The notes under the pieces were generated by a model. That model ran no database searches, was not told where the DNA came from, and worked only from the letters and a program-made list of their open reading frames with translations. A stretch of 64,000 nt of DNA from Alteripontixanthobacter muriae. GTDB taxonomy: Bacteria; Pseudomonadota; Alphaproteobacteria; Sphingomonadales; Sphingomonadaceae. Location of the stretch: the NCBI RefSeq assembly GCF_013336795.1, contig NZ_JAAFZT010000005.1, positions 124,001 to 188,000 of the forward strand. Direction: 5' to 3'. The position numbers and the translations under genes were made by a program. Positions 44,308 to 52,660 of this stretch are shown piece after piece. The number at the start of each line of letters is the position of its first letter. Positions within the stretch are counted from its first letter, which is position 1.

Positions 44308-45414
44308 TCAGTCCGCTCCCGCATGATAAGTACCGAAGCGGCGACCGCTTGGGCTGAAATCCGCGCCATTCAACAACAGCTTGATATCGGAGCACGCCGA
44401 GAGCAGGCCATAGGCATCCTCAAGGGCGCTGCGCCCGGTCCGGTCGGCTCGTGCGACGAGAACCGTCTGCCCCGCATGCTTGGCGAATTCCGCCGCTGGC
44501 GATGCAGCAAGAGTCGGAGGTGAATCGATTATAATCATGCGGTTGGGTGCATCTCTGCTCAAGCGCTCGAAGATATGGTCCGTCTTCTCGCTGGCGAGGT
44601 GATCGGTACCGCCCGTTCCTGCAGTGCCCGCATCGCCAGCGGGCAAGACCGACAATCCATCGATATCGGTGCGCAGGACGAAATCTTCTACCCTGGTTTC
44701 CGGATCGGCCAAAGCGTTCATCAGTCCCGGGCCCCCCTCGATGCCGAGAACACTGCAGATGGAGGGTTTCGCCACATCGCCATCGACCAGCAACACCTCG
44801 ATATTCCGCTCAGCCGCCATGGCCAATGCAAGATTTACGCTGCAGAAAGTCTTGCCTTCACCCGGCAATGGCGACGAGATCAGCACGATACGCGATTTCT
44901 CCGTGCCAAGCGCGCGCGCCGTCGACAGCAATTGCCGCTTGGCAATGCGGAACTCCTCAAGCAGCGTATTCGCCTCGCCACCCGGTACGATAAAGCCCCG
45001 TTCCGCCAAAACGGCCCGGTCGACACCATGTAATTGTGCCGGGAACTGGACCGGCTCACGGGCCTCCTCCACATGCATCGTTTCGGCAGCTTGCGTCAGC
45101 GGTGGCTCTATTTCAGATGCACTTGCCGTCAGCGCAGGAGAGATTTTCCCGTGCTTTGCCGCTTCCGCCTTTGCATTAGCGGGCCGGACGAGCTTCCGCC
45201 TGACCTTTGGCAGATCAGCGAGATCGCGCCTGAGAGCAGCAGGCTTGAAAGGGTCGAGACCGAAACGCCCGCTGGCGCGCTCGAAAAGCGAGGCACCCTT
45301 GCGGCTGTGCACATCCTGGCCCTGTCCGGTCGTTTGTTCGCCCGAACTGCCTCCAGCCTCCTGATCCGGCTGGTCGTCGGCAGAAGGTACAGGAATGTTG
45401 CTGTGTTCGGTCAT
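44308..45414 (-). CDS. XrtA-associated tyrosine autokinase (BY-kinase)
   Basis: A 368-residue cytosolic BY-kinase. Walker A SPLPGEGKT (181-189), Walker A' LLVDGD (208-213) and Walker B MIIIDSPP (293-300) are complete. Residues 1-130 are a low-complexity, polar extension. BY-kinases usually end with a cluster of tyrosines; here the tail (GRRFGTYHAGAD) has one. It should act with the chain-length protein encoded immediately upstream (10 bp) to control polymer length and export. ATG 45414 (MTEHSNIPVP). Confidence 0.92.
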   Translation of the reverse strand: MTEHSNIPVPSADDQPDQEAGGSSGEQTTGQGQDVHSRKGASLFERASGRFGLDPFKPAALRRDLADLPKVRRKLVRPANAKAEAAKHGKISPALTASASEIEPPLTQAAETMHVEEAREPVQFPAQLHGVDRAVLAERGFIVPGGEANTLLEEFRIAKRQLLSTARALGTEKSRIVLISSPLPGEGKTFCSVNLALAMAAERNIEVLLVDGDVAKPSICSVLGIEGGPGLMNALADPETRVEDFVLRTDIDGLSVLPAGDAGTAGTGGTDHLASEKTDHIFERLSRDAPNRMIIIDSPPTLAASPAAEFAKHAGQTVLVARADRTGRSALEDAYGLLSACSDIKLLLNGADFSPSGRRFGTYHAGAD

Positions 45415-45424
45415 GCCCAGTCCC

Positions 45425-46945
45425 TCAAGCCACCATGCCGCGCTGGACGAATTCCGCCGCCAGCAGCACGACGAACATGCCAACCAGCGCTGCGCTGCCA
45501 GCCATGAACATCTTCAGCCGTTTCGGCTTTGCCGCACGCGCAGCGTTGGTCAGGCTGGTGGAAATCGTGCCGATTACCGGCAGATCCATCGCGCGTTCGA
45601 GGCCACCTGCCGTGGCGAAGGTGGAGCGTAGCTGACCCAGCAGCAGCACGGTACCCACCCCAGCACCGATGCCTGCAATCAACACGCTTAGCAGCAGCAA
45701 GGGCCGGTTCGGCGCGGCAGGCACGCGGGGATTGGTCGGGGGATCGATCACGTCGAACTTGAAGCTGGACCTTGCGCTCTCTACTTGCCCGCGCAGCCGC
45801 ATTTCCTCGCGGTCTTTCAGCAGTTCATCATATTTCGTCTTCAGAACCTCGTAATCGCGGCTGATGCGGTTGGCTTCTGCAGCCAGCCCCGGTTCCGAAA
45901 CCTGATCGGCAACGATGTTGGAAATTTCCGCCTGCAAGGCAGCTTTGCGAGCAAGCAAGGCCTGCACATTGGCCGAACGTTCAGCCTGAATCGATGTGAG
46001 CGAACTGTACGCGGGGTTCGGCGAACCGGTCGCGCCTGACCCCTCATTCGCCGCCTGGCGCTCCAGCAGCGCCACTTGCCGCTTCTGCGCCACGACGTCA
46101 GGATGCTGGTTGGTCAGACCACGAGCCTGCAATCCGGCAAGCTGCGACTGGGCCTGTATCAGCGCCGCACGCGCGCCGCCGATCGCGCCCGGTGTGACCA
46201 GCGTGCGGGGTGTACCGGCAAGCTGCCCGTTGATCGCCGCCAAGGCGCTTTGCGCTGCGGCCAGATCGGCGTCGATGCCCCGCATCTCGCCGCGCGAAGA
46301 TTGGAGGCGAGAGGAAATGGCGGTAGCGCCGCCGATCAGTTCGGGGTGCTGGGCCTCAAACGCCGTGCGCTGAAGCTCGGCCGCTTCGAGCTCCGTCGCC
46401 CTTGCCGCCAGCTGCTGATCGAGGAAGGCAATCGTCTCGGCCACTTCGCTTCGGTTCCCGGCGTAATTATTCTCGCGGAAAAGGTCGATCAGCTTCTGAA
46501 CCACGTCTTGTGCGAGCGCCGCATTCTCCGCGTCGCTCAGTTCAGACCGCCCGATCGTCGCCGTCAGTTCGAACAGGCTCTCCTCGCGGTTCACCACGGT
46601 GATGTTTTCCGCCAGCTTGGTGATGGCCATTTCCATCTCGCGCTGGGTCGCGATTTCCTGTCCCAAGCGGGTGGAGCGGATGACCTTCTCCAGGTTCACG
46701 GCGCTGGTAAGCGACTGGCGTACCCGCTGGATATCTCGCCCGGTGTTTCCGGAAATGCCGATCTGTTCCGAGAGGACATCGTCCAGCTGAACCGAAATGC
46801 GGGCGCTGGACTGATAGGAATTCGGTATCGTGGCCACGACCAGCCATCCCAGCAGGCAGACCCCCCAAGCAATCCCGAGAGCCAGCCAGCGACGGTTCCA
46901 GACCGTGTGCATGGCAATTCGCGCCTGATCGAGCACTTCGTTCAT
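45425..46945 (-). CDS. XrtA-associated polysaccharide chain length determinant (Wzz-like)
   Basis: A 506-residue co-polymerase. A transmembrane helix at about 20-39 precedes a periplasmic domain rich in coiled coil (residues 165-400), then a Pro-rich region (DPPTNPRVPAAP) and a helix PLLLLSVLIAGIGAGVGTVL; a last helix FMAGSAALVGMFVVLLAAE is near the C terminus. There is no fused kinase domain, which is supplied by the next gene. It is thought to set chain length. Confidence 0.92.
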   Translation of the reverse strand: MNEVLDQARIAMHTVWNRRWLALGIAWGVCLLGWLVVATIPNSYQSSARISVQLDDVLSEQIGISGNTGRDIQRVRQSLTSAVNLEKVIRSTRLGQEIATQREMEMAITKLAENITVVNREESLFELTATIGRSELSDAENAALAQDVVQKLIDLFRENNYAGNRSEVAETIAFLDQQLAARATELEAAELQRTAFEAQHPELIGGATAISSRLQSSRGEMRGIDADLAAAQSALAAINGQLAGTPRTLVTPGAIGGARAALIQAQSQLAGLQARGLTNQHPDVVAQKRQVALLERQAANEGSGATGSPNPAYSSLTSIQAERSANVQALLARKAALQAEISNIVADQVSEPGLAAEANRISRDYEVLKTKYDELLKDREEMRLRGQVESARSSFKFDVIDPPTNPRVPAAPNRPLLLLSVLIAGIGAGVGTVLLLGQLRSTFATAGGLERAMDLPVIGTISTSLTNAARAAKPKRLKMFMAGSAALVGMFVVLLAAEFVQRGMVA

Positions 46946-46961
46946 TTCGGCAGGACCACGC

Positions 46962-47603
46962 TCAGAACATGCTTTCGGGTATTATGATCACATCGCCCGG
47001 GCGCAGCATGACATTGGCGGAACTGTCGCCTTTCTTCAGCAGATCGCCGAGGCGCAGGTCATATTCCGCCTGGCTGCCGGACTGCTTGTCGAACCGGATC
47101 AGCTTTGCACGATTGCCTGCCGCAAATTCGGAAAGACCGCCGACCGCGATCATGGCATCGAGAACCGTCATATTGGCGCGATAGGGTATCGAGGCAGGCT
47201 GTTCAGTCGCGCCTACGATGCGGACCTGCTGGCTGAACGTGCCGGCAAATTTGTTCACGATCACCGAAACGATCGGTTCTTCGATGTACTTGGAAAGCTG
47301 CTGGCGGATGTCATCCTGCAGCATCGAAGGGGTCTTCCCCACCGCAGTCATGTCGGTGACGAGCGGGATCGTGATGCGGCCGTCGGGACGAACCTGAATG
47401 TCCTCCGCCCCCAATTCCGGATTGCGCCAGACGTGAATCGTCAGTTCGTCGAGCGGTCCGATGATGTAATCCTGGCTCGGCCCCTCCTGCAGCGCCACGA
47501 AGTCGGCGGGTGGCAGTTGCTGCCCGCTGCCTTGCGCGCAACCAGCCAAAGCCAGAAGGCCCAGAATGGCGGAAAGAAGAGACAGGAAGCGGAACTGCGG
47601 CAT
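46962..47603 (-). CDS. polysaccharide export lipoprotein (Wza-like)
   Basis: A 213-residue outer-membrane lipoprotein. Lipobox LAGC, C22. The Poly_export domain starts at DYIIGPLDELTIHVWRN and ends near SVIVNKF; a SLBB domain follows (VRIVGATEQPASIPYRAN, TVLDAMIAVGGLSEFA). As in Wza it should form the outer-membrane ring for the polymer. ATG 47603 gives a clean signal peptide; the longer frame from 47654 does not. It is the first gene of the operon. Confidence 0.93.
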   Translation of the reverse strand: MPQFRFLSLLSAILGLLALAGCAQGSGQQLPPADFVALQEGPSQDYIIGPLDELTIHVWRNPELGAEDIQVRPDGRITIPLVTDMTAVGKTPSMLQDDIRQQLSKYIEEPIVSVIVNKFAGTFSQQVRIVGATEQPASIPYRANMTVLDAMIAVGGLSEFAAGNRAKLIRFDKQSGSQAEYDLRLGDLLKKGDSSANVMLRPGDVIIIPESMF

Positions 47604-47791
47604 CAACGGAAATCCTGATAATCTGACGAACGGGCCGGCGACGACGGAGTGCACACTCCGGGATCAGCGGCTGAATTTTGCTTTGCCCAAGTCTGTCCTC
47701 GCCAAAAAAAGGTGAATATACCGTTAGGCCTGATCGGCGAAGGATCGCAAATAGGGTGCAGTCTCGTTTTGGGACGATCGCGACGCCGATT
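47604..47791 (-). promoter_or_regulatory. upstream region of the exopolysaccharide operon
   Basis: 188 bp without a gene. On the minus strand TATATT (47720-47715) is a candidate -10 without a good -35. A palindrome CGGAGTG-CA-CACTCCG (47645-47660) lies between that and the export gene start, within the presumed leader, and may be an operator. I see no match to the sigma-54 consensus, although some XrtA loci are controlled by PrsR with sigma-54. Confidence 0.45.
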
Positions 47792-49018
47792 TCAGACAAG
47801 CACTTCTGCCGCAGGCCCTTGGCCCAGAAAAGCGCTTGGACTGGCGCTGGCGCCATAGGCGCCGGCGCAGAAAACGGCCACGAGGTCGCCGACATCCGCA
47901 CGCGGAAGATGCGCCCTGTCCGCTAGGCGATCGAGCGGAGTGCACAGACAGCCGACGACGTTGGCAATCTCCGCAGGCTCGGCGCCGAATGCCTTCACCA
48001 CTGCCAGGGGGTAATTGCGACGCACGACAGTTCCAAAGTTGCCCGAGGCGGCCAGCTGGTGGTGCAAACCTCCATCGGTGACGAGATAGGTTTCTCCATG
48101 GCTTATCTTTCGATCGACAATCCTTGTTACATAGATGCCCGCCTCGCCTACAAGGTAGCGGCCCAGTTCAACACACAACTCAGTTGCGGCGAGGTTTTGT
48201 GGCAGCGCTGCCATGCGCGAGGACAAGGCTGCACCGATCCGCTCGACATCGAGCGGCTTGTCGCCATGGAAATAGGGTATGCCAAAGCCGCCGCCCATAT
48301 TGAGCTTGGGCAGCGAAGTTCCGATGCGGCTGGCGATCTCGCTTGCGAGCGAGAGTACATTTGCCTGCGCTTCAATGATGGCGTCGGCATCCAGCGCCTG
48401 GCTACCGGTAAAGATGTGCAATCCCCGCCAATCGGCACCTTGCGCGATGATGTCGCGGGCAAGCGCGGGCACCCGTTCAGCATCGACGCCGAAAGGTTTG
48501 GCACCCCCGCCCATCTTCATGCCCGATCCCTTGAGTTCGAACTCCGGATTGACCCGAATGGCCAGCCGTGGCTGCGCGCCGAGGCGCCGCCCGATGGCAA
48601 TCGCGCGTGCCGCTTCGCCTTCGCTTTCGAGATTGAGCGTCGCACCGGCGGCGATTGCAGCCTCCAGCTCGTCATCGCGCTTGCCTGGGCCTGCAAAACT
48701 GATGCGGCTTGCCTCGAGACCGGCTTGCTGTGCCATCGCCAGTTCGCCTCCGGAGGCTATATCGAAACCGTCCACAAGGCCTGACATCATCTCGAGCAAA
48801 GGCGCGTAGGAGTTTGCCTTTATTGCATAATTTATGTCGGTGCGTTTGGGCAGCGCCTTTCGAAGGCGAGAGATGCGCTGCTGGATCGCGACCCTGGAGT
48901 AGATGAAAATCGGCGTGCGGCCCGCCTGTTCAGCGATCTTTCGCACCTTCTGTCCATCAACGGACAACTCGCCATCCACGGCTTGATAGAACGACGGAAT
49001 GGGACCGAGCGGCTTCAT
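47792..49018 (-). CDS. PLP-dependent decarboxylase, exosortase A-associated (TIGR03099-like)
   Basis: A 408-residue fold-III PLP decarboxylase related to LysA/diaminopimelate decarboxylase. K67 in NYAIKANSYAPLL binds PLP; GGGFGIPYFHGD (glycine-rich phosphate loop) and VVGCLCTPLDRLAD (catalytic cysteine region) follow, and FCAGAYGASASPSAF holds the C-terminal active-site loop. The substrate is a D/L amino acid or its carrier-bound form; unknown. The ATG overlaps the ligase stop as ATGA, so the two enzymes are coupled. Confidence 0.92.
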   Translation of the reverse strand: MKPLGPIPSFYQAVDGELSVDGQKVRKIAEQAGRTPIFIYSRVAIQQRISRLRKALPKRTDINYAIKANSYAPLLEMMSGLVDGFDIASGGELAMAQQAGLEASRISFAGPGKRDDELEAAIAAGATLNLESEGEAARAIAIGRRLGAQPRLAIRVNPEFELKGSGMKMGGGAKPFGVDAERVPALARDIIAQGADWRGLHIFTGSQALDADAIIEAQANVLSLASEIASRIGTSLPKLNMGGGFGIPYFHGDKPLDVERIGAALSSRMAALPQNLAATELCVELGRYLVGEAGIYVTRIVDRKISHGETYLVTDGGLHHQLAASGNFGTVVRRNYPLAVVKAFGAEPAEIANVVGCLCTPLDRLADRAHLPRADVGDLVAVFCAGAYGASASPSAFLGQGPAAEVLV

Positions 49019-50565
49019 TCCGCCATTTCCTGCAAGATGCCGCGTATCAATGCCGGCCGGTCCAGTTTTCCGTTCGGATTGACCGGGAAGTCGTCTCGCC
49101 AATGGATCATACGTGGTTGCATGAAGCCAGGCAGCATCTTGTTCAAAAGCGTCGGCAACTCACGTTCCGCCGTTTCGCGCCGCCCTGCGGGCCGGGCCAC
49201 CAGATGCACCGCTTGACCCAGCCGCGCATCGTCGATCCCGACCGCTGCAACATCGGCAACCAGGCCCGTCGCTCTTGCAGCATCCTCCACTTCCTGAGGG
49301 CTGATTCGATTGCCCGCGCTCTTGATCATGGCATCACGGCGCCCGACGTAATGCAGCAGGCCTTCTGCATCACGCCGCACCCGGTCGCCTGACCACACTG
49401 CCATGCCGCCATAGCGGCTGCCTTGGGGTGCAGGCCTGAAGCGTTCGGCCGTTCGCGCCTCGTCCTGCCAATAGCCTCGCGCGACAAGAGGGCCGCAGTG
49501 AACCAGTTCGCCTTCCTCATCGATGGCAGCTTCTTCCCCGGCGTCGTTCACAACGAGAACTTCTGCATGCGGGACAGCCTTGCCCATCGAAGTCGGATGG
49601 CTGTCGACCAGATGGGGATCAAGGAAAGTGGAGCGAAAGGCTTCGGTCAGTCCATACATTGGAAAAATGCCTGTATTCTGCAGCTTGCTCCGCAATGTTC
49701 GCACGAGATCCTCGGTCAGGGCGCCGCCGCTGTTGGTCACCCGCCTCATTTCTCCTGCTGTATCTGCAGGCCAGTCCAGTTCAGCAAGTTCGATCCAGAG
49801 CGGCGGCACCGCAGCCAGTGTCGTAATCCGATGTTTGGAACAGGCTTTCACGACGTCACGCGGCAGGAGGTAATCCATGGGGATGACGCAGCCGCCCGCA
49901 ATCCAGGTGGAAAAAAGCTGGTTCTGCCCATAGTCAAAGCTGAGCGGCAGCACGGCCAGAGTGCGATCATCGGACTTCATCTTGAGGTACTGAGCAACGC
50001 TCACTGCACCCAGCCACATGTTCGCATGGCTCAGCATCACGCCCTTGGGCTGGCCTGTAGAGCCGCTCGTATAGAGGATCGCTGCCAGGTCTTCGGTCGA
50101 GACATCCGACCGCCCAAGCGGCTCAACCGAACCTGAAGCCTGAGTAAGAGCATCCTGCTCAGACATGATGATGCAATCAGCGGGCGCATCGCCTCGGGCA
50201 AGGCTTTCTAGCCGCGCGGAGGTGCCGAGCAGCATGGATGCGCCGCAATTCTTCAGGATATGTGCGACCTGCATCGGCTTCAGCAGCGGATTGATCGGCA
50301 CATGCACCAGCCCGGCCCGCGCCGTGGCCAAGGGCATGAGGCAGGACAGTTCCCCCTTCGCCGCCCAGGTGGCGATCCTTGCGCCCGGCACGGCGACGCG
50401 CATCGACAGCCATGCAGCGAGCCATCCTACACGCTCTCTTAAATCACTATAGGTCAAGGTGCCGTCACGAAGTACCAGCGCCGGTGCGTCGGCCATTCCG
50501 CATTCCGCCAGATGGTCTATGGGGCGGCAGAGTTGCTCCGACTGATGATCAGGGGCAGACGTCAT
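49015..50565 (-). CDS. AMP-forming acyl ligase, exosortase A-associated (TIGR03098-like)
   Basis: A 516-residue ANL-superfamily ligase. The P-loop A3 motif is AAILYTSGSTGQPKG (161-175), with GLTEAFRSTFLD (A5), GDRVRRDAEG (A7) and NPNGKLDRPAL (A10, with the catalytic Lys). It adenylates a carboxylate and could load it on CoA or on the acyl carrier protein encoded across the divergent promoter. Start ATG 50565. It forms a pair with the PLP decarboxylase. Confidence 0.92.
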   Translation of the reverse strand: MTSAPDHQSEQLCRPIDHLAECGMADAPALVLRDGTLTYSDLRERVGWLAAWLSMRVAVPGARIATWAAKGELSCLMPLATARAGLVHVPINPLLKPMQVAHILKNCGASMLLGTSARLESLARGDAPADCIIMSEQDALTQASGSVEPLGRSDVSTEDLAAILYTSGSTGQPKGVMLSHANMWLGAVSVAQYLKMKSDDRTLAVLPLSFDYGQNQLFSTWIAGGCVIPMDYLLPRDVVKACSKHRITTLAAVPPLWIELAELDWPADTAGEMRRVTNSGGALTEDLVRTLRSKLQNTGIFPMYGLTEAFRSTFLDPHLVDSHPTSMGKAVPHAEVLVVNDAGEEAAIDEEGELVHCGPLVARGYWQDEARTAERFRPAPQGSRYGGMAVWSGDRVRRDAEGLLHYVGRRDAMIKSAGNRISPQEVEDAARATGLVADVAAVGIDDARLGQAVHLVARPAGRRETAERELPTLLNKMLPGFMQPRMIHWRDDFPVNPNGKLDRPALIRGILQEMAE

Positions 50566-50591
50566 GGATGCTCCGGGATGGGAATTGCGAC

Positions 50592-51590
50592 TTGATTTCG
50601 ATCAGCTATCACGAGACTGTTAAGGTCTTGCAAGGGGCTGTCCCTGATGTTGCATCTCCTTTCGACAGGCTGGACTGGCTCAGCTTGCTCAAGAAGCATC
50701 TTCCTCCTGACGGCTGCAAACCGTTCATTGCGACAGCGGCTGACGATGCTGATGTGGTCACTCTGCCTCTGTTACGAACCAGCGGCCGGCTAGAACCGAT
50801 GAGAAACTGGTATAATTTCACCTGGCGACCAATCTGGAAGAATGGCGTCGAAGCTGACGTTCTCTGCACCGCTCTGGCGCGGGATCTGCGTCGTCATGCG
50901 CGTCGGGTAACGATGTGGCCGGTTCCCCAGGAGGATGCAACCGCAACGCGCCTCGCCGCAGCTTTCCGCAAGGCCGGTTGGCTCGTGCAGATGGATCAAT
51001 GCGATCACAATCATGTCTTGAACACGGGGAAACGCAGTTTTGCGGAGTATTGGGCGGGCAGACCCGGCCAGATGCGTTCCACTCTGCAGCGCAAGGGCAA
51101 GAAGGTGCGCACCGAAATAATCACGCAATTCTCGGACGATGCCTGGAACAGTTACGAAGCGATATACGCCAACAGCTGGAAGCCAGCGGAAGGCGATCCT
51201 GTCTTCCTGAGAGAATTTGCAAAAGGGGAATCTGCGGCCGGAAGGCTGAGAATGGCAATCGCCTATTCAGGCGAACAACCCGTGGCAGCGCAATTCTGGA
51301 CCGTCGAGGACGGTGTCGCTTACATCCACAAGCTGGCACATCTCGAGGCGGCAAAGGCCCTGTCGGCCGGCACTACTCTGACTGCGGCTTTGCTGGAGCA
51401 TGTGATCGACAAGGACGGTGTCGCATTGGTCGATTTCGGCACCGGCAACGATGCCTACAAGAAGGACTGGATGGAAGAGGACCGTCCGCGCTACCGGCTC
51501 GACTGCCTCGATCCGCGGCAAGCGCGCGCCTGGCCGACACTCGTAAAGCGCACAATCGCGCGGGTTGCGCCCGGTGCTCCGCAGGGCTAG
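50592..51590 (+). CDS. GNAT/FemAB-like acyltransferase in the XrtA locus
   Basis: A 332-residue GNAT-type protein (BcsL/CelD-like). Core segments are MRSTLQRKGKKVRTEI, then AAQFWTVEDGVAYIHKLAHLEAAK and VDFGTGNDAYKKDWM, the last typical of acetyltransferase-6 proteins. The start is uncertain: TTG 50592 (LISISYHETV) has GGGA 8 nt upstream, while ATG 50568 adds eight residues and lies 3 bp from the divergent ligase start. It may transfer the carrier-bound group to an acceptor. Confidence 0.82.
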   Translation: MISISYHETVKVLQGAVPDVASPFDRLDWLSLLKKHLPPDGCKPFIATAADDADVVTLPLLRTSGRLEPMRNWYNFTWRPIWKNGVEADVLCTALARDLRRHARRVTMWPVPQEDATATRLAAAFRKAGWLVQMDQCDHNHVLNTGKRSFAEYWAGRPGQMRSTLQRKGKKVRTEIITQFSDDAWNSYEAIYANSWKPAEGDPVFLREFAKGESAAGRLRMAIAYSGEQPVAAQFWTVEDGVAYIHKLAHLEAAKALSAGTTLTAALLEHVIDKDGVALVDFGTGNDAYKKDWMEEDRPRYRLDCLDPRQARAWPTLVKRTIARVAPGAPQG

Positions 51591-51662
51591 GTGGCGATCC
51601 GCAACGACGGGAATCGCAATCAGGTGCAGGGCCGCGGCGCTGTTGCCGACAGGGGACCAGCG

Positions 51663-51977
51663 ATGACAGAAGAGTCCGCCGACAAGATCGGTGAAAGCAA
51701 GGCGATGGCACAGAACCGCCACACGCTCGACATGCAGTTGCGAGCCATTCTTTCCGACATCCTCAATCTGGACGCGGACCGCGTCGCCAGTTTCACGAAT
51801 GAAACGGGCCTTTTCGGACATTTGCCCGAACTGGATTCCATGGCCGTTGCCGGCTTGCTGACCGAAATGGAAGACAGGCTCGATATCCTGATCGAGGATG
51901 ACGATGTGGATGGCGAAATGCTGGAGACTTATGGCGGTCTGCTGGCCTTTGCCGAAGCGAAGGTGGTCGGCAACTGA
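51663..51977 (+). CDS. acyl carrier protein of the XrtA locus
   Basis: A 104-residue carrier protein. LRAILSDILNLD is helix I, and D58-S59-M60 the phosphopantetheine site within LPELDSMAVAGLL. GTG 51591 is possible but ATG 51663 with GGGG upstream is preferred; ATG 51705 would leave a 90-residue core. It lies in a row of four plus-strand genes; the ligase across the promoter is its likely loading enzyme. It differs in sequence from fatty-acid AcpP (which reads DSLD). Confidence 0.88.
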   Translation: MTEESADKIGESKAMAQNRHTLDMQLRAILSDILNLDADRVASFTNETGLFGHLPELDSMAVAGLLTEMEDRLDILIEDDDVDGEMLETYGGLLAFAEAKVVGN

Positions 51978-52036
51978 TCGAGCCTGCATTCACTTCCTGG
52001 CCCTGCCCGGCGCCCGGTGCCGCCAGGAACGACGAA

Positions 52037-52660
52037 ATGGCCCTGACGATCGACGCAGGCAGCGAATTGCGCTTGCTGATTCTGCCCGCCCTGTTCGACG
52101 AAGCCAATCGGATGCGGAGGATGACGGTCGACACCATGCGGGCGCTCGGCAGTGTCGGCATCGATACCTTCTTGCCTGATTTGCCGGGCTGCAATGAAAG
52201 CCTGGCTCCGCTGAAGACGCAGACCCTGAGTTCGTGGCAGGAAGCCGCAGGTCGCGCAGCGCAGACCTTCGGTGTGACCCATGCCCTGACAATCCGTGGC
52301 GGCGCGCTGGTCGGTCCAGCCGAAATTCCGTGCATCCGGTATGCGCCGGTCACTGGCGCAAAGATGCTGCGGGCCATGTTGCGGGCACGGTCAATACAGG
52401 CGCGGGAAGCCGGGCGCGAGGAAAGTCTTGCGGGGCTTGCGGAGACTGGCCGCAAGGAAGGACTCGACCTGTCCGGCTGGACACTTGGCGCCGAGATGTT
52501 CCGCCAGATGGAAGATGCCGTGCCTGTTCCAGCCGCATGCACGACCATCGAGCAGACAGAGCTCGGCAGTTCAGGCCTGTGGCTACGTGCGGAGCCGGGG
52601 GAAGACGCCGATCAGGTCCGAACCTTCGCCCGACTTCTGGCCGCGGCGATCAAGGCATGA
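52037..52660 (+). CDS. exosortase A-associated alpha/beta hydrolase 2
   Basis: A 207-residue protein resembling TIGR03101. LPALFDEANRMRRMT corresponds to the family's PFAEEMNKSRRM block and FLPDLPGCNES to its D-x-x-G-C-G-x-S. The expected GxSxG nucleophile is not seen: the site reads IRGGALVGP. It may therefore not be a hydrolase in the usual sense. It is shorter than usual for alpha/beta hydrolases. AGGA 8 nt before ATG 52037 fixes the start. Its stop overlaps the next ATG (ATGA). Confidence 0.75.
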   Translation: MALTIDAGSELRLLILPALFDEANRMRRMTVDTMRALGSVGIDTFLPDLPGCNESLAPLKTQTLSSWQEAAGRAAQTFGVTHALTIRGGALVGPAEIPCIRYAPVTGAKMLRAMLRARSIQAREAGREESLAGLAETGRKEGLDLSGWTLGAEMFRQMEDAVPVPAACTTIEQTELGSSGLWLRAEPGEDADQVRTFARLLAAAIKA

